Assembly: GCA_020541285.1 (NCBI GenBank)
Contig: CP047043.1
Coordinates: 1,054,001-1,118,000, forward strand
DNA from: Candidatus Gillettellia adelgis
GTDB taxonomy: Bacteria; Pseudomonadota; Gammaproteobacteria; Enterobacterales; Enterobacteriaceae
Length of the DNA stretch: 64,000 nt
Reading direction: 5' to 3'
Under the pieces are notes generated by a model. That model made no database searches and was not told the DNA's origin. It saw nothing but the letters and a program-made list of their open reading frames with translations. A program made the translations under genes and the position numbers. Below are positions 53,623 to 64,000 of this stretch, one piece after another; the stretch's first letter is position 1; every line of letters starts with the position of its first letter.

Positions 53623-54919
53623 TTCCTATCCTTTATCATATTCAGCAGATATTTAATAAATACAACATATTAAATTAATAAGCACTGAAAAGCTCAAGAT
53701 ATATCCACGTATGTAGTGGCGGTTTAAAACTTAGTTTATCTCCCCTTCTCTATGCTACTTAAAATTTTTCGGGTATATATTTGTCTTATTACAAGTGACA
53801 TCTTTTAATATTTACCAGTTATCATTGTTCCTACGAAATCGTTTTCTATCAAGTGTTAATAAAGTGAAAAACATAATCTGTTGTCTGCTGAAATATCTTT
53901 GATATAAAAGCGACACTTTCTTTGCATTTATTATTTTTATAGCTTTTCTTTCAGACTCCGATATACACTGTAGGCAATCAGAGCATACATTCAATTTATA
54001 ATTACTTTTTATCTAGGACATTATGTTTTTATAAAGTAACAACTTTTTCCACCTAGGATTATACGGACTATGTGCATAATCTAATTATTTTCCCTTCTTT
54101 CGATAAGCATGAAAGATATTTCACTGTTTTGCTTATCAAATATACGGATGCATACTCGCTATGTCGTTAAAGCATAGCATGGCCATACTATTCAGGCGGA
54201 TACGACTGCAGTTAGTTTTTACCTCTATATTTAAGCTAGCATGTAGTAATCTACTAAATTAGCTCTCTATGTCGAATAAAATACTGTTAATAAATAAGAT
54301 AAGCATGTTATTTCTGGCTTGTTTAGTTATAGTAGGCTTGCAAGAATTCATCTTTTATGTTCTTGCATATTTAGCAATCACATAAGACGTTTTATACCTG
54401 AAACGTTGCATTTCAGCTATTACATTGTAACTCGCACACTACAGCACATAGCCCGTCACACATTCAATCACTCAAGGATATTCTATGTAGCTGACAGATA
54501 ATAATGAGTTTGATCGGGAATCTTTCATGTACACTGCACTTAAATGACGCACGGCATCTTTATTTCGCATGATAACTGGCGATTATTCAAATAGTTGTTT
54601 ATCTTTTTACATAGAAATGTATAAAAAAGTCACGGAGACTAAGTAATCCAGCAAGCGTTTACAACCTCAGTACCTAAGAATATAGTGTTTCGATCATATT
54701 ACCTTACTATCGCAAACTCTGTGATAAAAAAAGTTACAGTCTTCAGTTTACCTAGAGCTACGCTTTACTATCATAGTAATACGATACAGTTTACTTGTAG
54801 AACATCAAAAATCATAAATACTGACGAGTATCACACTACTTATATACAATTATACAATTTAATGTATCTCCTAAGTTCTCTGGAGATATGATATAGCATG
54901 CGCCTACTGGAATAAACGT
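53623..54919. other. Non-coding stretch upstream of the polysaccharide cluster
   Basis: About 1.3 kb between manC and mnmE. Several frames of 60-68 codons exist, but none has a motif or a ribosome binding site worth naming. I searched for the ops/JUMPstart sequence that often precedes O-antigen operons and for galF; neither was found. The cluster promoter probably lies at the left end near 53640-53800. Confidence 0.5.
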
Positions 54920-56284
54920 TTATTTACCAATACAAAAACTAGAAAAAATACGTCCTAATAAATCATCTGACGAAAATTCACCTGTAATTTCACTTAATGC
55001 CTGCTGTGCTAACCGCAATTCTTCAGCTAGCATGTCACATGCATAAGCACTTGTTAAGTGTGCTTTTCCTTGCTCTAGATGCTGTGCTGTTTTTTTTAAC
55101 GCTTGCAAGTGACGACGGCGTGCTAAAAAACAGCCTTCTATATTTTTTGCAAATCCCATGCTTTGTTTTAGATGATCACATAATATGTCAATACCAGCAC
55201 CAGTGTGCGCTGAAAGACAAATCAACACTTGACCATTCACTTCTTTTATGCCTAATTTTTCATGAGTAATATCACTTTTATTACGCACTATAGTAATTGG
55301 TAAGCTTTTTGGCAAACGCGCTATAAACTCCGGCCAGATATCTATTGGCTCACTCGCCACCGTAGTCGTTCCATCTACTATAAACAGTACTCTATCGGCT
55401 TGTTTTATTTCTCTCCAAGCATGCTTAATACCGATGCGTTCAACTTCATTGCTAGTTTCTCGCAGACCGGCTGTATCAATAATATGTAAAGGGATATTAT
55501 CAATATAGATATATTCACGCAGCACATCACGGGTAGTACCGGCGATATCGGTAACAATTGCTGATTCACGCCCAGATAATGCATTAAGCAAACTAGATTT
55601 TCCTACGTTTGGCTTTCCGGCAATCACTACTTTCATCCCTTCGCGCAATAAACTACCTTGACGTGCTTGACGATGCACGTTATCTAACTCCGCGATTGCA
55701 ATATTTAAGTGTGTTTCTATGTTGCCAGTTGACAAAAAATTAATTTCCTCGCCTGAAAAATCGATCGCTGATTCTACATAAATTCTTAGTTGCGTCAGTA
55801 CCGATAAAAGTTGGTAAATTCGGTCAGAAAATGCCCCACTTAATGAGTATATTGCTAACCGTGCCGCCTCTTCAGAGCTAGCGTCAATCAAGTCGGAAAT
55901 AGCTTCTGCTTGGATCAAATTTAGTTTATTATTAATGAATGCACGCTCAGAGAACTCGCCAGGCCTTGCGATACGCACGTCCGAAACGGTTAGCACGCGT
56001 TTTAATAGTAAATCTAATACTACCGGACCACCGTGACCCTGTAACTCTAGAACGTCTTCACCAGTAAATGAATGAGGTGCTGGAAAAAATAATGCGATGC
56101 CTTTATCCAGAGTGACCCCAATATCATCGTAAAATGATAAATAATCGGCATAGCGTGGTTTTGGTAGCTTACCAAGCAAAGCTAAGGCGACTTCTACAAC
56201 TTTGCTTCCAGAAATACGTAAAATGCCAATGCCTCCACGTCCCGGCGGCGTAGCTTGTGCTACAATGGTATCAGTTGTGCTCAT
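54920..56284 (-). CDS. mnmE: tRNA-modifying GTPase MnmE
   Basis: MnmE works with MnmG to add the (carboxy)aminomethyl group to U34 of certain tRNAs. The 454-residue protein (454 in E. coli) has the folate-binding N-terminal domain ([61 protein letters not shown]). The embedded G domain carries [27 protein letters not shown] and NKSD. The C-terminal FCIGK holds the essential cysteine. It is the last gene of the rpmH-rnpA-yidD-yidC-mnmE block, in E. coli order. MnmG is not in the window. Confidence 0.97.
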   Translation of the reverse strand: MSTTDTIVAQATPPGRGGIGILRISGSKVVEVALALLGKLPKPRYADYLSFYDDIGVTLDKGIALFFPAPHSFTGEDVLELQGHGGPVVLDLLLKRVLTVSDVRIARPGEFSERAFINNKLNLIQAEAISDLIDASSEEAARLAIYSLSGAFSDRIYQLLSVLTQLRIYVESAIDFSGEEINFLSTGNIETHLNIAIAELDNVHRQARQGSLLREGMKVVIAGKPNVGKSSLLNALSGRESAIVTDIAGTTRDVLREYIYIDNIPLHIIDTAGLRETSNEVERIGIKHAWREIKQADRVLFIVDGTTTVASEPIDIWPEFIARLPKSLPITIVRNKSDITHEKLGIKEVNGQVLICLSAHTGAGIDILCDHLKQSMGFAKNIEGCFLARRRHLQALKKTAQHLEQGKAHLTSAYACDMLAEELRLAQQALSEITGEFSSDDLLGRIFSSFCIGK

Positions 56285-56498
56285 ATACCTCTGATCTTTT
56301 TAGCTTCAGAATTTTCACTCTTTTAGTGACTACAACTTAATTGAAACATGCTGTATCGTTAACATGTAAGTAAACCCCTTTCTTTAAGCTTGAATATGGT
56401 CAAATAAGGCGCAGATTAAACGCTGCATATGATGGAAAACTTAATCTAATAACTATATCTGCAAACTCTTTAAAATTGCAGATTGCTGTATTTATGTA

Positions 56499-58139
56499 TT
56501 ATGTTGAGTTTTTCTTATTACAGCTATGTAGCCCATATCTTTCTAGGCTGCGATAGATAAACTGCTGCTGAATAATAGTTACAAGATTACTGACTATATA
56601 GTACAGTACTAAACCGGATGGAAACCATAAAAAAAACACAGTAAAAATTATTGGCATAAAATTCATAATTTTCTGCTGATTCGCATCGGTTGCTGTATTT
56701 GGTGACACCTTATGAATAACAAACATCGTCACGCCCATTAAAATGGGTAGAATATAGTATGGATCTTGGGATGACAAATCATGAATCCAGAAGGCGAATG
56801 GCGCATGACGTAGCTCCACAGAGCTCATTAGCATATAATACAAGGCTAAGAAAATTGGCATCTGCACAATCAATGGTAAACATCCACCCAAGGGGTTAAC
56901 TTTCTCTGATTTATACATTGCCATCATTTCCTGGCTCATGCGCTGCTTATCATCGCCGATACGCTCACGCATTGCCTGTATCCTTGGCTGTAGTATACGC
57001 ATTTTTGCCATTGCGATATATTGTGCTTTTGTCAGTGGGTACATAATGCCACGTACGATAAAAGTAATCATAATAATAGACAAACCCCAATTTCCGATAA
57101 AATCGTAAATAAACCGTAAGAGCTTGAATAATGGCTGAGAAATAAACCACAGCCAACCATAGTCCACAGTTAAGTCAAGATTTTCTGCTACCTGAGCCAT
57201 CTTATCCTGTAGTGCTGGACCAATCCAAAGAGTTGCATTTAGGTGTTCTTGTGTCCCAGGCTGAACTACTACTGGTGCTGCTTTAAATCCAATAATAAAG
57301 AAATTATCATCTAAATTAGCAGTATAAAAAGTGTTACTCCCTTGTGTATTTGGAACCCATGCAGTAGAAAAGTACTGCTGCAACATCGCAACCCAACCAC
57401 CTTTTGTAGTAATACTTAACTGCTCATCTGTATCAAACGCATATTTCTGATATTTATTGTCGCTAGAAGAATATGCCGCACCGCGGAAAGTGTGCAGAGC
57501 AAAGTTATTATTAACAAGATTACCATGGTTAGATAGCTGAATAGTTTGCTTGAGTTGCCCAAATAAAGTGAGCTCTAGCGGCATGGTACTTTTATTATCA
57601 ATATGATAATCTACGCTGACTGCATACTGATTGCGCTGAAGTATAAAAGTCTTATTATAAATCGTGCCATCTTTACTAATAAAACGTAGAGGAACACGTA
57701 ATTCGTTCTGGCCGTCTGATAGAGCATAGCTATCTTTGTCTACCGTAAATAGAGGACGCGCACTATTTTCTGGGTTATCTGGCCCATTGTTTCCAGTCAG
57801 TCCGCTTTGCGCCTGATAAATAAACAATGGGGTAGTCTCTAAGAGTTGAAACGGCAACGATGTACCCAAAGTTTTTGGATACATCAATAGTTTAGCCTGC
57901 TCGATATCACCACCACGGGTGTTGATAGTTAACGATAGCACATCAGTATTAACAGTTATTAATTTATCTTGATTGCCAGTCAGTACAGATTGATTGGCTA
58001 CACTTTTAGTAGTTATATTAGCACTCTGTGGCGTAACCTGAATAGTCGGCTGCGATACGTGATCTGCCTGCCATGCCTGCCAAATCATAAAAGACACAAA
58101 AAGCAGAGCGATAAAAAGAAGATTGCGTTGCAAATCCAT
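56499..58139 (-). CDS. yidC: Membrane protein insertase YidC
   Basis: YidC inserts inner-membrane proteins alone or with SecYEG. The 546-residue protein (548 in E. coli) has an N-terminal anchor ([17 protein letters not shown]), the large periplasmic beta domain (about 55-340), and the conserved five-helix core (about 345-535). The core includes the [25 protein letters not shown] segment with the hydrophilic-groove arginine, a cytoplasmic helical hairpin, and [22 protein letters not shown]. Its start lies 2 nt after the yidD stop, so the genes are coupled. A 214-bp gap precedes mnmE. Confidence 0.97.
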   Translation of the reverse strand: MDLQRNLLFIALLFVSFMIWQAWQADHVSQPTIQVTPQSANITTKSVANQSVLTGNQDKLITVNTDVLSLTINTRGGDIEQAKLLMYPKTLGTSLPFQLLETTPLFIYQAQSGLTGNNGPDNPENSARPLFTVDKDSYALSDGQNELRVPLRFISKDGTIYNKTFILQRNQYAVSVDYHIDNKSTMPLELTLFGQLKQTIQLSNHGNLVNNNFALHTFRGAAYSSSDNKYQKYAFDTDEQLSITTKGGWVAMLQQYFSTAWVPNTQGSNTFYTANLDDNFFIIGFKAAPVVVQPGTQEHLNATLWIGPALQDKMAQVAENLDLTVDYGWLWFISQPLFKLLRFIYDFIGNWGLSIIMITFIVRGIMYPLTKAQYIAMAKMRILQPRIQAMRERIGDDKQRMSQEMMAMYKSEKVNPLGGCLPLIVQMPIFLALYYMLMSSVELRHAPFAFWIHDLSSQDPYYILPILMGVTMFVIHKVSPNTATDANQQKIMNFMPIIFTVFFLWFPSGLVLYYIVSNLVTIIQQQFIYRSLERYGLHSCNKKNST

Positions 58140-58141
58140 CG

Positions 58142-58399
58142 TTAATATTCTCTGTTATCGTCAATTTTTGGTGGCACTGGATCATTGCCACCGGGATGTA
58201 AAGGATGACACTTTAATAAGCGTTGCAAGATCAACCAACTACCTTTTATTAAACCAAAACGGCTTAATGCTTTCATTACATAATTAGAACATGTCGGCTG
58301 AAAACGACAACTAGGTCTAATCAAAGGGCTTATACAACACTGGTATGTGTACACTAAGCTCATGAAAATCCGCAAACTAAGCAATTGTATTAATGCCAT
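58142..58399 (-). CDS. yidD: Membrane protein insertion efficiency factor YidD
   Basis: YidD is a small inner-membrane-associated protein that helps YidC-dependent insertion. The 85-residue protein (85 in E. coli) has the family signature [22 protein letters not shown] with three conserved cysteines in its region, and [17 protein letters not shown]. The start at 58399 overlaps the end of rnpA by 10 nt, the usual arrangement, which supports it over any internal start. No damage is seen. Confidence 0.95.
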   Translation of the reverse strand: MALIQLLSLRIFMSLVYTYQCCISPLIRPSCRFQPTCSNYVMKALSRFGLIKGSWLILQRLLKCHPLHPGGNDPVPPKIDDNREY

Positions 58400-58722
58400 A
58401 ATTTTTCTAACATTGTCGTCAATGCGTTATTATTCAAATCTGCTATCCCCTTTTTTGCCACTACAATAAAATCTATCGGTGACAATTTGTGCTGACTTTG
58501 ACGAAAACTCTCCCGGATTAAGCGCTTAATCCGGTTTCTCTGATTTGCGTGCTTGACATTTTTCTTGGCAATTACCATACCAATACGGGGATATCCTAAC
58601 TGATTTAAACGGCTAAGAATAGTAATCTGCAACATGCCGACCCGTACTGGCTGCTGAAAGACTGTAGTAAAATGCACAGGAGTTAATAAACGTAACGTCC
58701 TAGGAAAGTTAAATTTTTCCAC
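58390..58722 (-). CDS. rnpA: Ribonuclease P protein component
   Basis: RnpA is the protein cofactor of RNase P, which matures the 5' end of tRNAs. The 110-residue protein (119 in E. coli) has the N-terminal [24 protein letters not shown] and the RNA-binding signature [37 protein letters not shown] follows. The C-terminal tail is about nine residues shorter than in E. coli (it stops at LEKLWH), a minor trimming outside the fold. It follows rpmH by 18 nt and overlaps yidD. Confidence 0.96.
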   Translation of the reverse strand: MEKFNFPRTLRLLTPVHFTTVFQQPVRVGMLQITILSRLNQLGYPRIGMVIAKKNVKHANQRNRIKRLIRESFRQSQHKLSPIDFIVVAKKGIADLNNNALTTMLEKLWH

Positions 58723-58740
58723 TCAATATATTCGCTGTAT

Positions 58741-58881
58741 TTACTGAGAAACAGTTAGGCGCGTGCGGCCTTTTGTACGGCGGCGCGCTAAAATTTGACG
58801 ACCATTTTTATTAGCCATACGAGCTCGAAAACCGTGGCGACGATTACGTTTTAGTACGGACGGCTGAAAAGTACGTTTCAT
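58741..58881 (-). CDS. rpmH: 50S ribosomal protein L34
   Basis: L34 is a small basic protein of the large ribosomal subunit. The 46-residue product, too short for routine length cut-offs, starts [19 protein letters not shown] and ends [12 protein letters not shown], differing from E. coli L34 at only a few positions. The stop is TAA at 58741-58743. It heads the block that runs to mnmE and is divergent from dnaA, the classical arrangement around the chromosomal dnaA gene. Confidence 0.98.
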   Translation of the reverse strand: MKRTFQPSVLKRNRRHGFRARMANKNGRQILARRRTKGRTRLTVSQ

Positions 58882-59675
58882 GGCGATGTTTACCTAAACT
58901 TAAAATAAAAAACTGGATAAATCAGTCGAACAATTCTAATTATTTTACATAAAGTCACTGACCTATCACGCTTAATTATACACAAGCGTTATTATAGTAA
59001 TTACACCGCTCTGAGTCAACTTGTATTATGCTAGCCAATTAAGCTATCTATCTAAAAAACAAGTTCTAGTTTTAGACCTTAGAGTACTTTTATACTTATC
59101 ATACTGAAGTTTTAGTTCCGTACATTATCCTCATTGACCTAATTACTAACTACTGTATCGTGTAGATGTTCAGAGTTTTTTTTTATAACTCGCATTATTG
59201 TAGATATAGTATGTTATTTCTCTGATGACATACTATCAATCATGAAAAATAAGTGTCATATATAGGATTGAAGATTATACTGATTCGAAATAAAAGCGCA
59301 AGGAAACCTAAGAGACCCAATACTATATTTATAGATTTATTTATGAGCAATCAGCTGATCATCATTAAATGTCTCTCATTACGTACATCTCTACTCCTAA
59401 TTAGTGAGTTCAGCTATAAAGAAAGTCTGTTCATAAAAACTGATAGATAAATAAACTTAATCTATACAGGAAGACAAGGATCTCTAACGCACATGACGTT
59501 ATTATCAAACACTGTATTCACAACCCCTTAAAAAGAGAGATTACAGAAATAAATCTCTGAAAATGGTTTCTGTTTACACCAGTAAAACACCGATGCCGGC
59601 ATGGATCAAAATACAAGTTATAAACAAAGCAATATCCTGATTCTTATCATTGATCTTGTTCGAGTGGAGTCCGCC
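58882..59675. other. rpmH-dnaA intergenic region
   Basis: About 0.8 kb between divergent rpmH and dnaA, AT-rich. It should hold the promoters of both genes. A single good DnaA box lies at 58976-58984; no second box or array was found, so I do not call an origin. The 65-codon frame at 59253-59450 is not recognisable. The last bases before the dnaA GTG (GAGTGGAGTCCGCC) are nearly the E. coli sequence. Confidence 0.6.
58976..58984 (+). promoter_or_regulatory. Candidate DnaA box
   Basis: TTATACACA at 58976-58984 fits the DnaA-box consensus TTATNCACA. In E. coli the dnaA promoter region also contains a DnaA box used for autoregulation. One nonamer in an AT-rich background is weak evidence on its own, but the location 95 bp from rpmH supports it. 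Confidence 0.45.
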
Positions 59676-61046
59676 GTGTCACTTTCGCTTTGGCAAAAAT
59701 GTCTTGCCCGCTTGCAAGATGACTTACCTACCACAGAATTTAATATGTGGATACGCCCATTACAAGCGCAACTGAGTGACAACACCCTGGTGCTGTATGC
59801 GCCTAATCGTTTTGTGCTGAATTCGGTACGAGATAAATACTTAAAAAATATCAATAATCTGTTATATGATTTCTGTGGTACAATTACACCTTTATTACAT
59901 TTTGAAGTAGGTAGTAAAACTCTTGATCAAACCGTAACTCTCAGTACGCTAAGAACGGCAGTATCACATTCCACGCCAGTGTGTTTACACGGGGATAAGA
60001 CAACCACAACGCTTAAACTTACTTATCGATCTAACGTTAACTCAAGACACACCTTTGATAACTTTGTTGAAGGTAAATCCAACCAATTAGCACGCGCAGC
60101 AGCACGACAAGTAGCCAAACACCCTGATAGTGCCTATAACCCATTATTCCTTTATGGTGGTACAGGATTGGGTAAAACCCACTTGTTGCACGCAGTCGGT
60201 AATAGTATTATTACATGGAAGATCAATGCTAAAATAGTTTATATGCACTCTGAGCGATTTGTACAAGAAATGGTGAAAGCTTTGAAGAATAACGCTATTG
60301 AAGAATTTAAGGGGTATTATCGCTCAGTTGACGCATTATTAATTGATGATATTCAGTTCTTTGCAAACAAGGAGCGCTCGCAAGAAGAGTTATTTCATAC
60401 TTTTAATGCTTTATTAGAAGGCAATCAGCAGATCATATTAACTTCAGATCGCTATCCTAAAGAGATTCACGGCGTAGAGGATCGACTAAAATCTCGATTT
60501 GGCTGGGGCCTCACAGTAGCTATCGAACCACCGGAGTTAGAAACACGTGTAGCAATCCTCCTAAGAAAAGCCGACGAAAACCATATTCATCTTTCAAGTG
60601 AAGTTGCGTTTTTTATTGCCAAGCACCTATGCTCTAACGTACGCGAACTAGAAGGTGCATTAAATCGTGTAATTGCTAACGCCAATTTCACTGGTCGTGC
60701 TATTACTATTGAACTCGCGCGTGAAGCATTACGCGATTTGTTGGCATTACAAGAAAAACTCGTTACTATCTATAATATCCAGAAGACAGTAGCGGAATAT
60801 TATAAGATAAAAACATCGGATTTGCTGTCTAAAAGACGTTCGCGTTCAGTCGCCCGTCCGCGTCAAATGGCAATGACGTTAGCAAAAGAACTCACGCACC
60901 ATAGCCTACCAGAAATTGGTGATGCTTTTGGTGGTCGCGATCATACTACGGTATTACACGCTTGCCGAAAGATCAAGAAATTACGTGAAGAAAGTCATAA
61001 CATCAAAGAAGATTTTTCGAATTTAATTAGAACATTATCCTTTTAA
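59676..61046 (+). CDS. dnaA: Chromosomal replication initiator DnaA
   Basis: DnaA binds DnaA boxes and opens the origin. I start at the GTG at 59676 ([31 protein letters not shown]). It matches the E. coli N-terminus and its GTG, and has the E. coli-like leader GAGTGGAGTCCGCC. The frame extends upstream to 59601, but nothing there looks like the family. Domain III carries Walker [16 protein letters not shown] (near 160-174), Walker [12 protein letters not shown] and the sensor segments. Domain IV has the signature [30 protein letters not shown] near 404-434. The product has 456 residues (467 in E. coli); the variable linker is shorter. Several small insect endosymbionts lack dnaA, so its retention is informative. 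Confidence 0.97.
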   Translation: MSLSLWQKCLARLQDDLPTTEFNMWIRPLQAQLSDNTLVLYAPNRFVLNSVRDKYLKNINNLLYDFCGTITPLLHFEVGSKTLDQTVTLSTLRTAVSHSTPVCLHGDKTTTTLKLTYRSNVNSRHTFDNFVEGKSNQLARAAARQVAKHPDSAYNPLFLYGGTGLGKTHLLHAVGNSIITWKINAKIVYMHSERFVQEMVKALKNNAIEEFKGYYRSVDALLIDDIQFFANKERSQEELFHTFNALLEGNQQIILTSDRYPKEIHGVEDRLKSRFGWGLTVAIEPPELETRVAILLRKADENHIHLSSEVAFFIAKHLCSNVRELEGALNRVIANANFTGRAITIELAREALRDLLALQEKLVTIYNIQKTVAEYYKIKTSDLLSKRRSRSVARPRQMAMTLAKELTHHSLPEIGDAFGGRDHTTVLHACRKIKKLREESHNIKEDFSNLIRTLSF

Positions 61047-61050
61047 CATC

Positions 61051-62151
61051 ATGAAATTTATAGTTAAACGCGAGCAGTTACTAAAACCTCTTCAACAGGT
61101 TAACAACCTATTAAGTAGCCGTCCAAGTTTACCAATTCTAGGTAACCTATTGTTGCGGATTACAAAAAGCTACTTAGTGCTAATTGGCTCTAATCTAGAA
61201 ATAGAGATAATGGTACGAGTAGCCTTATTGCATGTTTATGAAGTTGGTTCTACGACTATACCCGCACGTAAATTCTTTGATATTTGCCGTAGTCTTCCAG
61301 AAACAGCAGAAATCATCGTCACCCTGAAAAATACAAACATATTACTATCTTCTGGCCGCAGTCGTTTCGCACTATCTATACTACCAGTAGCAGATTTTCC
61401 GAACGTGGAAGATTGGATCAGCCAGATAGAATTCACTCTTCCACAAATAACGCTAAAGCGATTAATCGAAGCCACCCAATTTTCCATGGCCCATCAAGAC
61501 GTACGTTATTATTTAAACGGAATGCTGTTTGAAAATATAGACAAAGAACTACGTGCTATTGCGACGGATGGTCATCGTTTAGCAGTATGCTCATTGCCAA
61601 TAGGTCAACAGCTTCCATCGTATCCTGTAATCATACCGCGCAAAGGAGTCGTGGAGCTAATGCGCTTACTCGATAATAGTGATGCTCAGTTAAAATTACA
61701 GATTGGCACCAATAACATTCGTGCCCACATAGGAGAAGTGATTTTTACTTGTAAGTTGCTTGATGGCCATTTTCCAGATTATCGTCGCGTATTACCAACA
61801 AGTTCTTATGACATATTAGAAACTAGTCGCGATCTACTAAAAAAAGCGTTTTCCCGTGTCGCTATCTTGTCGAACGAAAAATGTCGTGGTGTCAGGTTAT
61901 ACGTCAGTTATAATCAACTAAAGATCACCGCTAATAATGCTGAAAAAGAAGAAGCAGAAGAGATTCTAGATGCCAAATATAACGGCAGCGAAATAGAAAT
62001 TGGATTGAATGTTAACTATGTACTAGATGTTTTGAGTGTTCTTAAATGCAAAAATGTGCATCTGCTAATCACTCATTCAGCATCGAGCGTACAAATTGTA
62101 GATAGTAGCAACCAAACAACGACTTACATTATTATGCCGATGCGTCTATAA
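61051..62151 (+). CDS. dnaN: DNA polymerase III sliding clamp beta subunit
   Basis: DnaN forms the ring that tethers the polymerase to DNA. The 366 residues equal the E. coli length. Three clamp domains are visible, with LPILGNLLLRI, FDICRSLPETAEI and SGRSRFALSILP in the first. LKRLIEATQFSMAHQDVRYYLNGMLFE and ATDGHRLAVCSLPI are in the second, and GVRLYVSYNQLKITANNAEKEEAEEIL and YIIMPMRL at the C-terminus in the third, the latter being the partner-binding pocket. It starts 4 nt after dnaA and has no good Shine-Dalgarno, which suggests coupling to dnaA. Confidence 0.97.
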   Translation: MKFIVKREQLLKPLQQVNNLLSSRPSLPILGNLLLRITKSYLVLIGSNLEIEIMVRVALLHVYEVGSTTIPARKFFDICRSLPETAEIIVTLKNTNILLSSGRSRFALSILPVADFPNVEDWISQIEFTLPQITLKRLIEATQFSMAHQDVRYYLNGMLFENIDKELRAIATDGHRLAVCSLPIGQQLPSYPVIIPRKGVVELMRLLDNSDAQLKLQIGTNNIRAHIGEVIFTCKLLDGHFPDYRRVLPTSSYDILETSRDLLKKAFSRVAILSNEKCRGVRLYVSYNQLKITANNAEKEEAEEILDAKYNGSEIEIGLNVNYVLDVLSVLKCKNVHLLITHSASSVQIVDSSNQTTTYIIMPMRL

Positions 62152-62903
62152 TCAACACTAAAACTTTTCATAGCTAGCTTAATGAGATACGTTTATAGTC
62201 CTCGTGTGTACTAAACATGCTACGACGACTGCTACGTAGTGTTTTCAACAATAATCAACATACTACTTAATGATTAGAAATCATCGCATATTTTAATATA
62301 TTCGTTGTACTAAAACACTTTACAATGCAATTTTATATCTTCTGTCTACCAGAAAGATCAAAACTTACCAAATCATCATACGCTTCTTTATACTCAAAAT
62401 AATTAAGTATATAACCTAAATGATTCAATTTTCAAAACGCTTCAATACAGCATATTCTTAAAATTTTCTGCCAATAAAATACCTCGGGCATAAAAAACAA
62501 CTAACACCTATATAATTTAAAGTATGAAGAGTATATACTCTATCAAGAATATATAAAAGTCTGCTATATTCACGATGCTATCACGTCATTAAACACTTTA
62601 TGATTATATAATTAATTAACATTATTAATATGCATCTTGCTTTTAGTACACGGAAAATTCCTAACCTAGTAAATGTGGTGGTATTACTTATATCGGCTCG
62701 ATACGTATACATTTACACTAAAGATATGAGTGATGTTTCTATGGTTGTCCAATTACTTAAAAGGCAGATATATCTAAATTTTCTGGAATCATATACGCTC
62801 AATAAGTTACTGATTTAACTTGTAAAAGAACAATATATTTTACATAGCACAAGCTAAAACAGCAGCTCAACCATAACACTAAAAAAATAAGTGAGAAACA
62901 TTA
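62152..62903 (+). pseudogene. recF: Probable remnant of recF between dnaN and gyrB
   Basis: RecF loads RecA at gaps. In E. coli recF (about 1.07 kb) lies between dnaN and gyrB; here only 752 bp remain and no frame is open across it. Near 62665 the reading NVVVLLISARYVYIYTKDMSDVSM resembles the C-terminal QVFVSAISAEHV...DMSD segment of RecF at the right place just before gyrB. The rest is unreadable. I treat this as a degraded and shortened recF, with only modest confidence because the match is short. A ribosome binding site for gyrB (GTGAGAAACA) lies at its end. Confidence 0.4.
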
Positions 62904-64000
62904 ATGTCTAATTCTTATGACTCCTCAAATATTAAAGTATTAAAAGGGTTAGATGCAGTGCGAAAGCGACCAGGAATGTATATTGGTAATACCGATGATG
63001 GCACGGGTCTACACCACATGGTATTCGAGGTTGTAGATAACGCCATCGACGAAGCACTTGCGGGTTACTGTAGTGATATTCGAATAGTCATACATATGGA
63101 TAATTCCGTTTCAGTGCAGGATAATGGACGTGGCATTCCAACAGGCTTACACCAAGAGGAAAAAGTTTCTGCTACTGAAGTTATTATGACTATGTTACAT
63201 GCCGGAGGAAAATTTGATGATAACGCCTATAAGGTATCTGGCGGTTTGCACGGCGTAGGCATCTCAGTGGTTAATGCTTTATCCGAAAAACTAGAACTAC
63301 TAATCTGCCGAGAAGGTAAAGTACATCAGCAAACTTACAGTCATGGTAAACCGATAGCACCGCTAACAGTGGTGGATAAAACTGATACAACCGGCACTAT
63401 GATACGTTTTTGGCCAAGTTATCAAACATTCACTAACACGACTAAATTTGAATATGATATTCTAGCAAGACGTCTACGCGAGCTTTCTTTTCTAAACTCT
63501 GGTGTATCTATCTATTTACAAGATAAATGCACTGATCGCGAAGATCACTTCCACTATAAAGGCGGTATTAAAGCTTTTGTTAAGTACCTCAGCAAAAATA
63601 AAAACCCTATTCATTCAAATGTATTTTATTTTTCTACCGTAAAAGATAATATTGGCGTAGAAATAGCGTTACAATGGAATAATAGCTTTCAAGAAAATAT
63701 TTATTGCTTTACTAACAACATTCCACAAAGTAATGGGGGCACTCATTTAGTCGGCTTCCGTACCGCTATTACGCGTACACTAAATAGTTATATGGAAAAA
63801 GAGGGATATAGCAAAAAGACAAAAATCAGCGCTACTGGCGATGATGCACGAGAAGGGCTGGTTGCTATAGTATCAGTGAAAGTACCAGACCCTAAATTTT
63901 CTTCTCAGACTAAGGAAAAACTTGTTTCTTCCGAAGTGAAAACAGCAGTCGAAATATTAATGAATGAAAAACTAGTAGATTATCTATTAGAAAACCCCGC
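62904..64000 (+). CDS. gyrB: DNA gyrase subunit B, N-terminal part (cut by window edge)
   Basis: GyrB is the ATPase subunit of gyrase, which introduces negative supercoils. The frame starts with [35 protein letters not shown] and is open to the end of the window (365 codons). The GHKL ATP site shows [12 protein letters not shown] with Glu42 and Asn46, [10 protein letters not shown] and the lid VSGGLHGVG. The transducer domain follows with [13 protein letters not shown] and the ATP-contacting segment [16 protein letters not shown]. No damage is seen in the visible part. Its place downstream of dnaA-dnaN matches E. coli. Confidence 0.98.
   Translation, partial: MSNSYDSSNIKVLKGLDAVRKRPGMYIGNTDDGTGLHHMVFEVVDNAIDEALAGYCSDIRIVIHMDNSVSVQDNGRGIPTGLHQEEKVSATEVIMTMLHAGGKFDDNAYKVSGGLHGVGISVVNALSEKLELLICREGKVHQQTYSHGKPIAPLTVVDKTDTTGTMIRFWPSYQTFTNTTKFEYDILARRLRELSFLNSGVSIYLQDKCTDREDHFHYKGGIKAFVKYLSKNKNPIHSNVFYFSTVKDNIGVEIALQWNNSFQENIYCFTNNIPQSNGGTHLVGFRTAITRTLNSYMEKEGYSKKTKISATGDDAREGLVAIVSVKVPDPKFSSQTKEKLVSSEVKTAVEILMNEKLVDYLLENP

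Noticed and set aside
54319-54891. Two frames of 60-68 codons upstream of mnmE
   Set aside because: No motif, no ribosome binding site and base use like the surrounding non-coding DNA; chance frames.
59253-59450. 65-codon frame upstream of dnaA
   Set aside because: No similarity that I recognise, and it lies in the control region of rpmH and dnaA.
59601-59675. N-terminal extension of dnaA to 59601
   Set aside because: The 25 extra residues have no DnaA similarity, and the GTG at 59676 with its E. coli-like leader explains the true start.

Overview
The window looks like a piece of the chromosome of a host-restricted gammaproteobacterium (Enterobacterales, plausibly a Sodalis-like insect endosymbiont) in the middle of genome reduction. 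The surviving proteins are close to Escherichia coli proteins in length and motifs, base composition is AT-rich, and recognisable genes are islands separated by 0.3-4.6 kb of mostly non-coding DNA. Several of these gaps still contain readable fossils of genes. I read proBA, ubiX and thiBPQ with good support, and recF more weakly. No rRNA, tRNA, insertion sequence, prophage or CRISPR array was seen. The taxonomic call is inference; the gene identities come from reading the sequence against remembered E. coli family members.

Layout. 1-319: start of a TerC-family membrane protein, cut by the window edge. About 1.24-3.3 kb: decayed proB-proA. 4.5-5.9 kb: tsaC-aroE. 7.4-17.8 kb: remains of the E. 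coli-type block pdxB-usg-truA-dedA-accD-folC-dedD-cvpA-purF-ubiX. Of these, pdxB, accD, folC and cvpA are intact, truA has a frameshift, ubiX is a fossil and the rest are unreadable. 19.1-22.4 kb: fossil thiB-thiP-thiQ, convergent with an intact yabI. 24.4-31.4 kb: mfd divergent from lolCDE. 32.9-36.8 kb: folA and glnS. 37.0-53.6 kb: gnd followed by a polysaccharide cluster of the ABC-transporter O-antigen type (manC, manB, wzm, wzt, methyltransferase, a triple-domain glycosyltransferase, gmd, two further glycosyltransferases). 54.9-58.9 kb: mnmE, yidC, yidD, rnpA, rpmH. 59.7-64 kb: dnaA, dnaN, probable recF remnant, gyrB (cut by the window edge).

How the genes work together. The retained set covers replication initiation and clamp loading, transcription-coupled repair, tRNA modification and charging, chorismate, folate, fatty-acid and pyridoxal phosphate supply, and building of the outer membrane (YidC, LolCDE). 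Proline synthesis and thiamine uptake by the usual routes are lost here. The striking exception to the shrinkage is the nearly 17 kb surface-polysaccharide locus. It makes GDP-mannose (ManC, ManB) and converts it to GDP-4-keto-6-deoxymannose (Gmd). The chain would be polymerised by multi-domain GT4 enzymes, capped by a methyltransferase, and exported by Wzm/Wzt whose Wzt carries a C-terminal extension. The methyltransferase ends at an A9 tract; a +1 slip there would add a WbdD-like tail and place its stop 10 nt before the next gene. This is the most interesting signal in the window.
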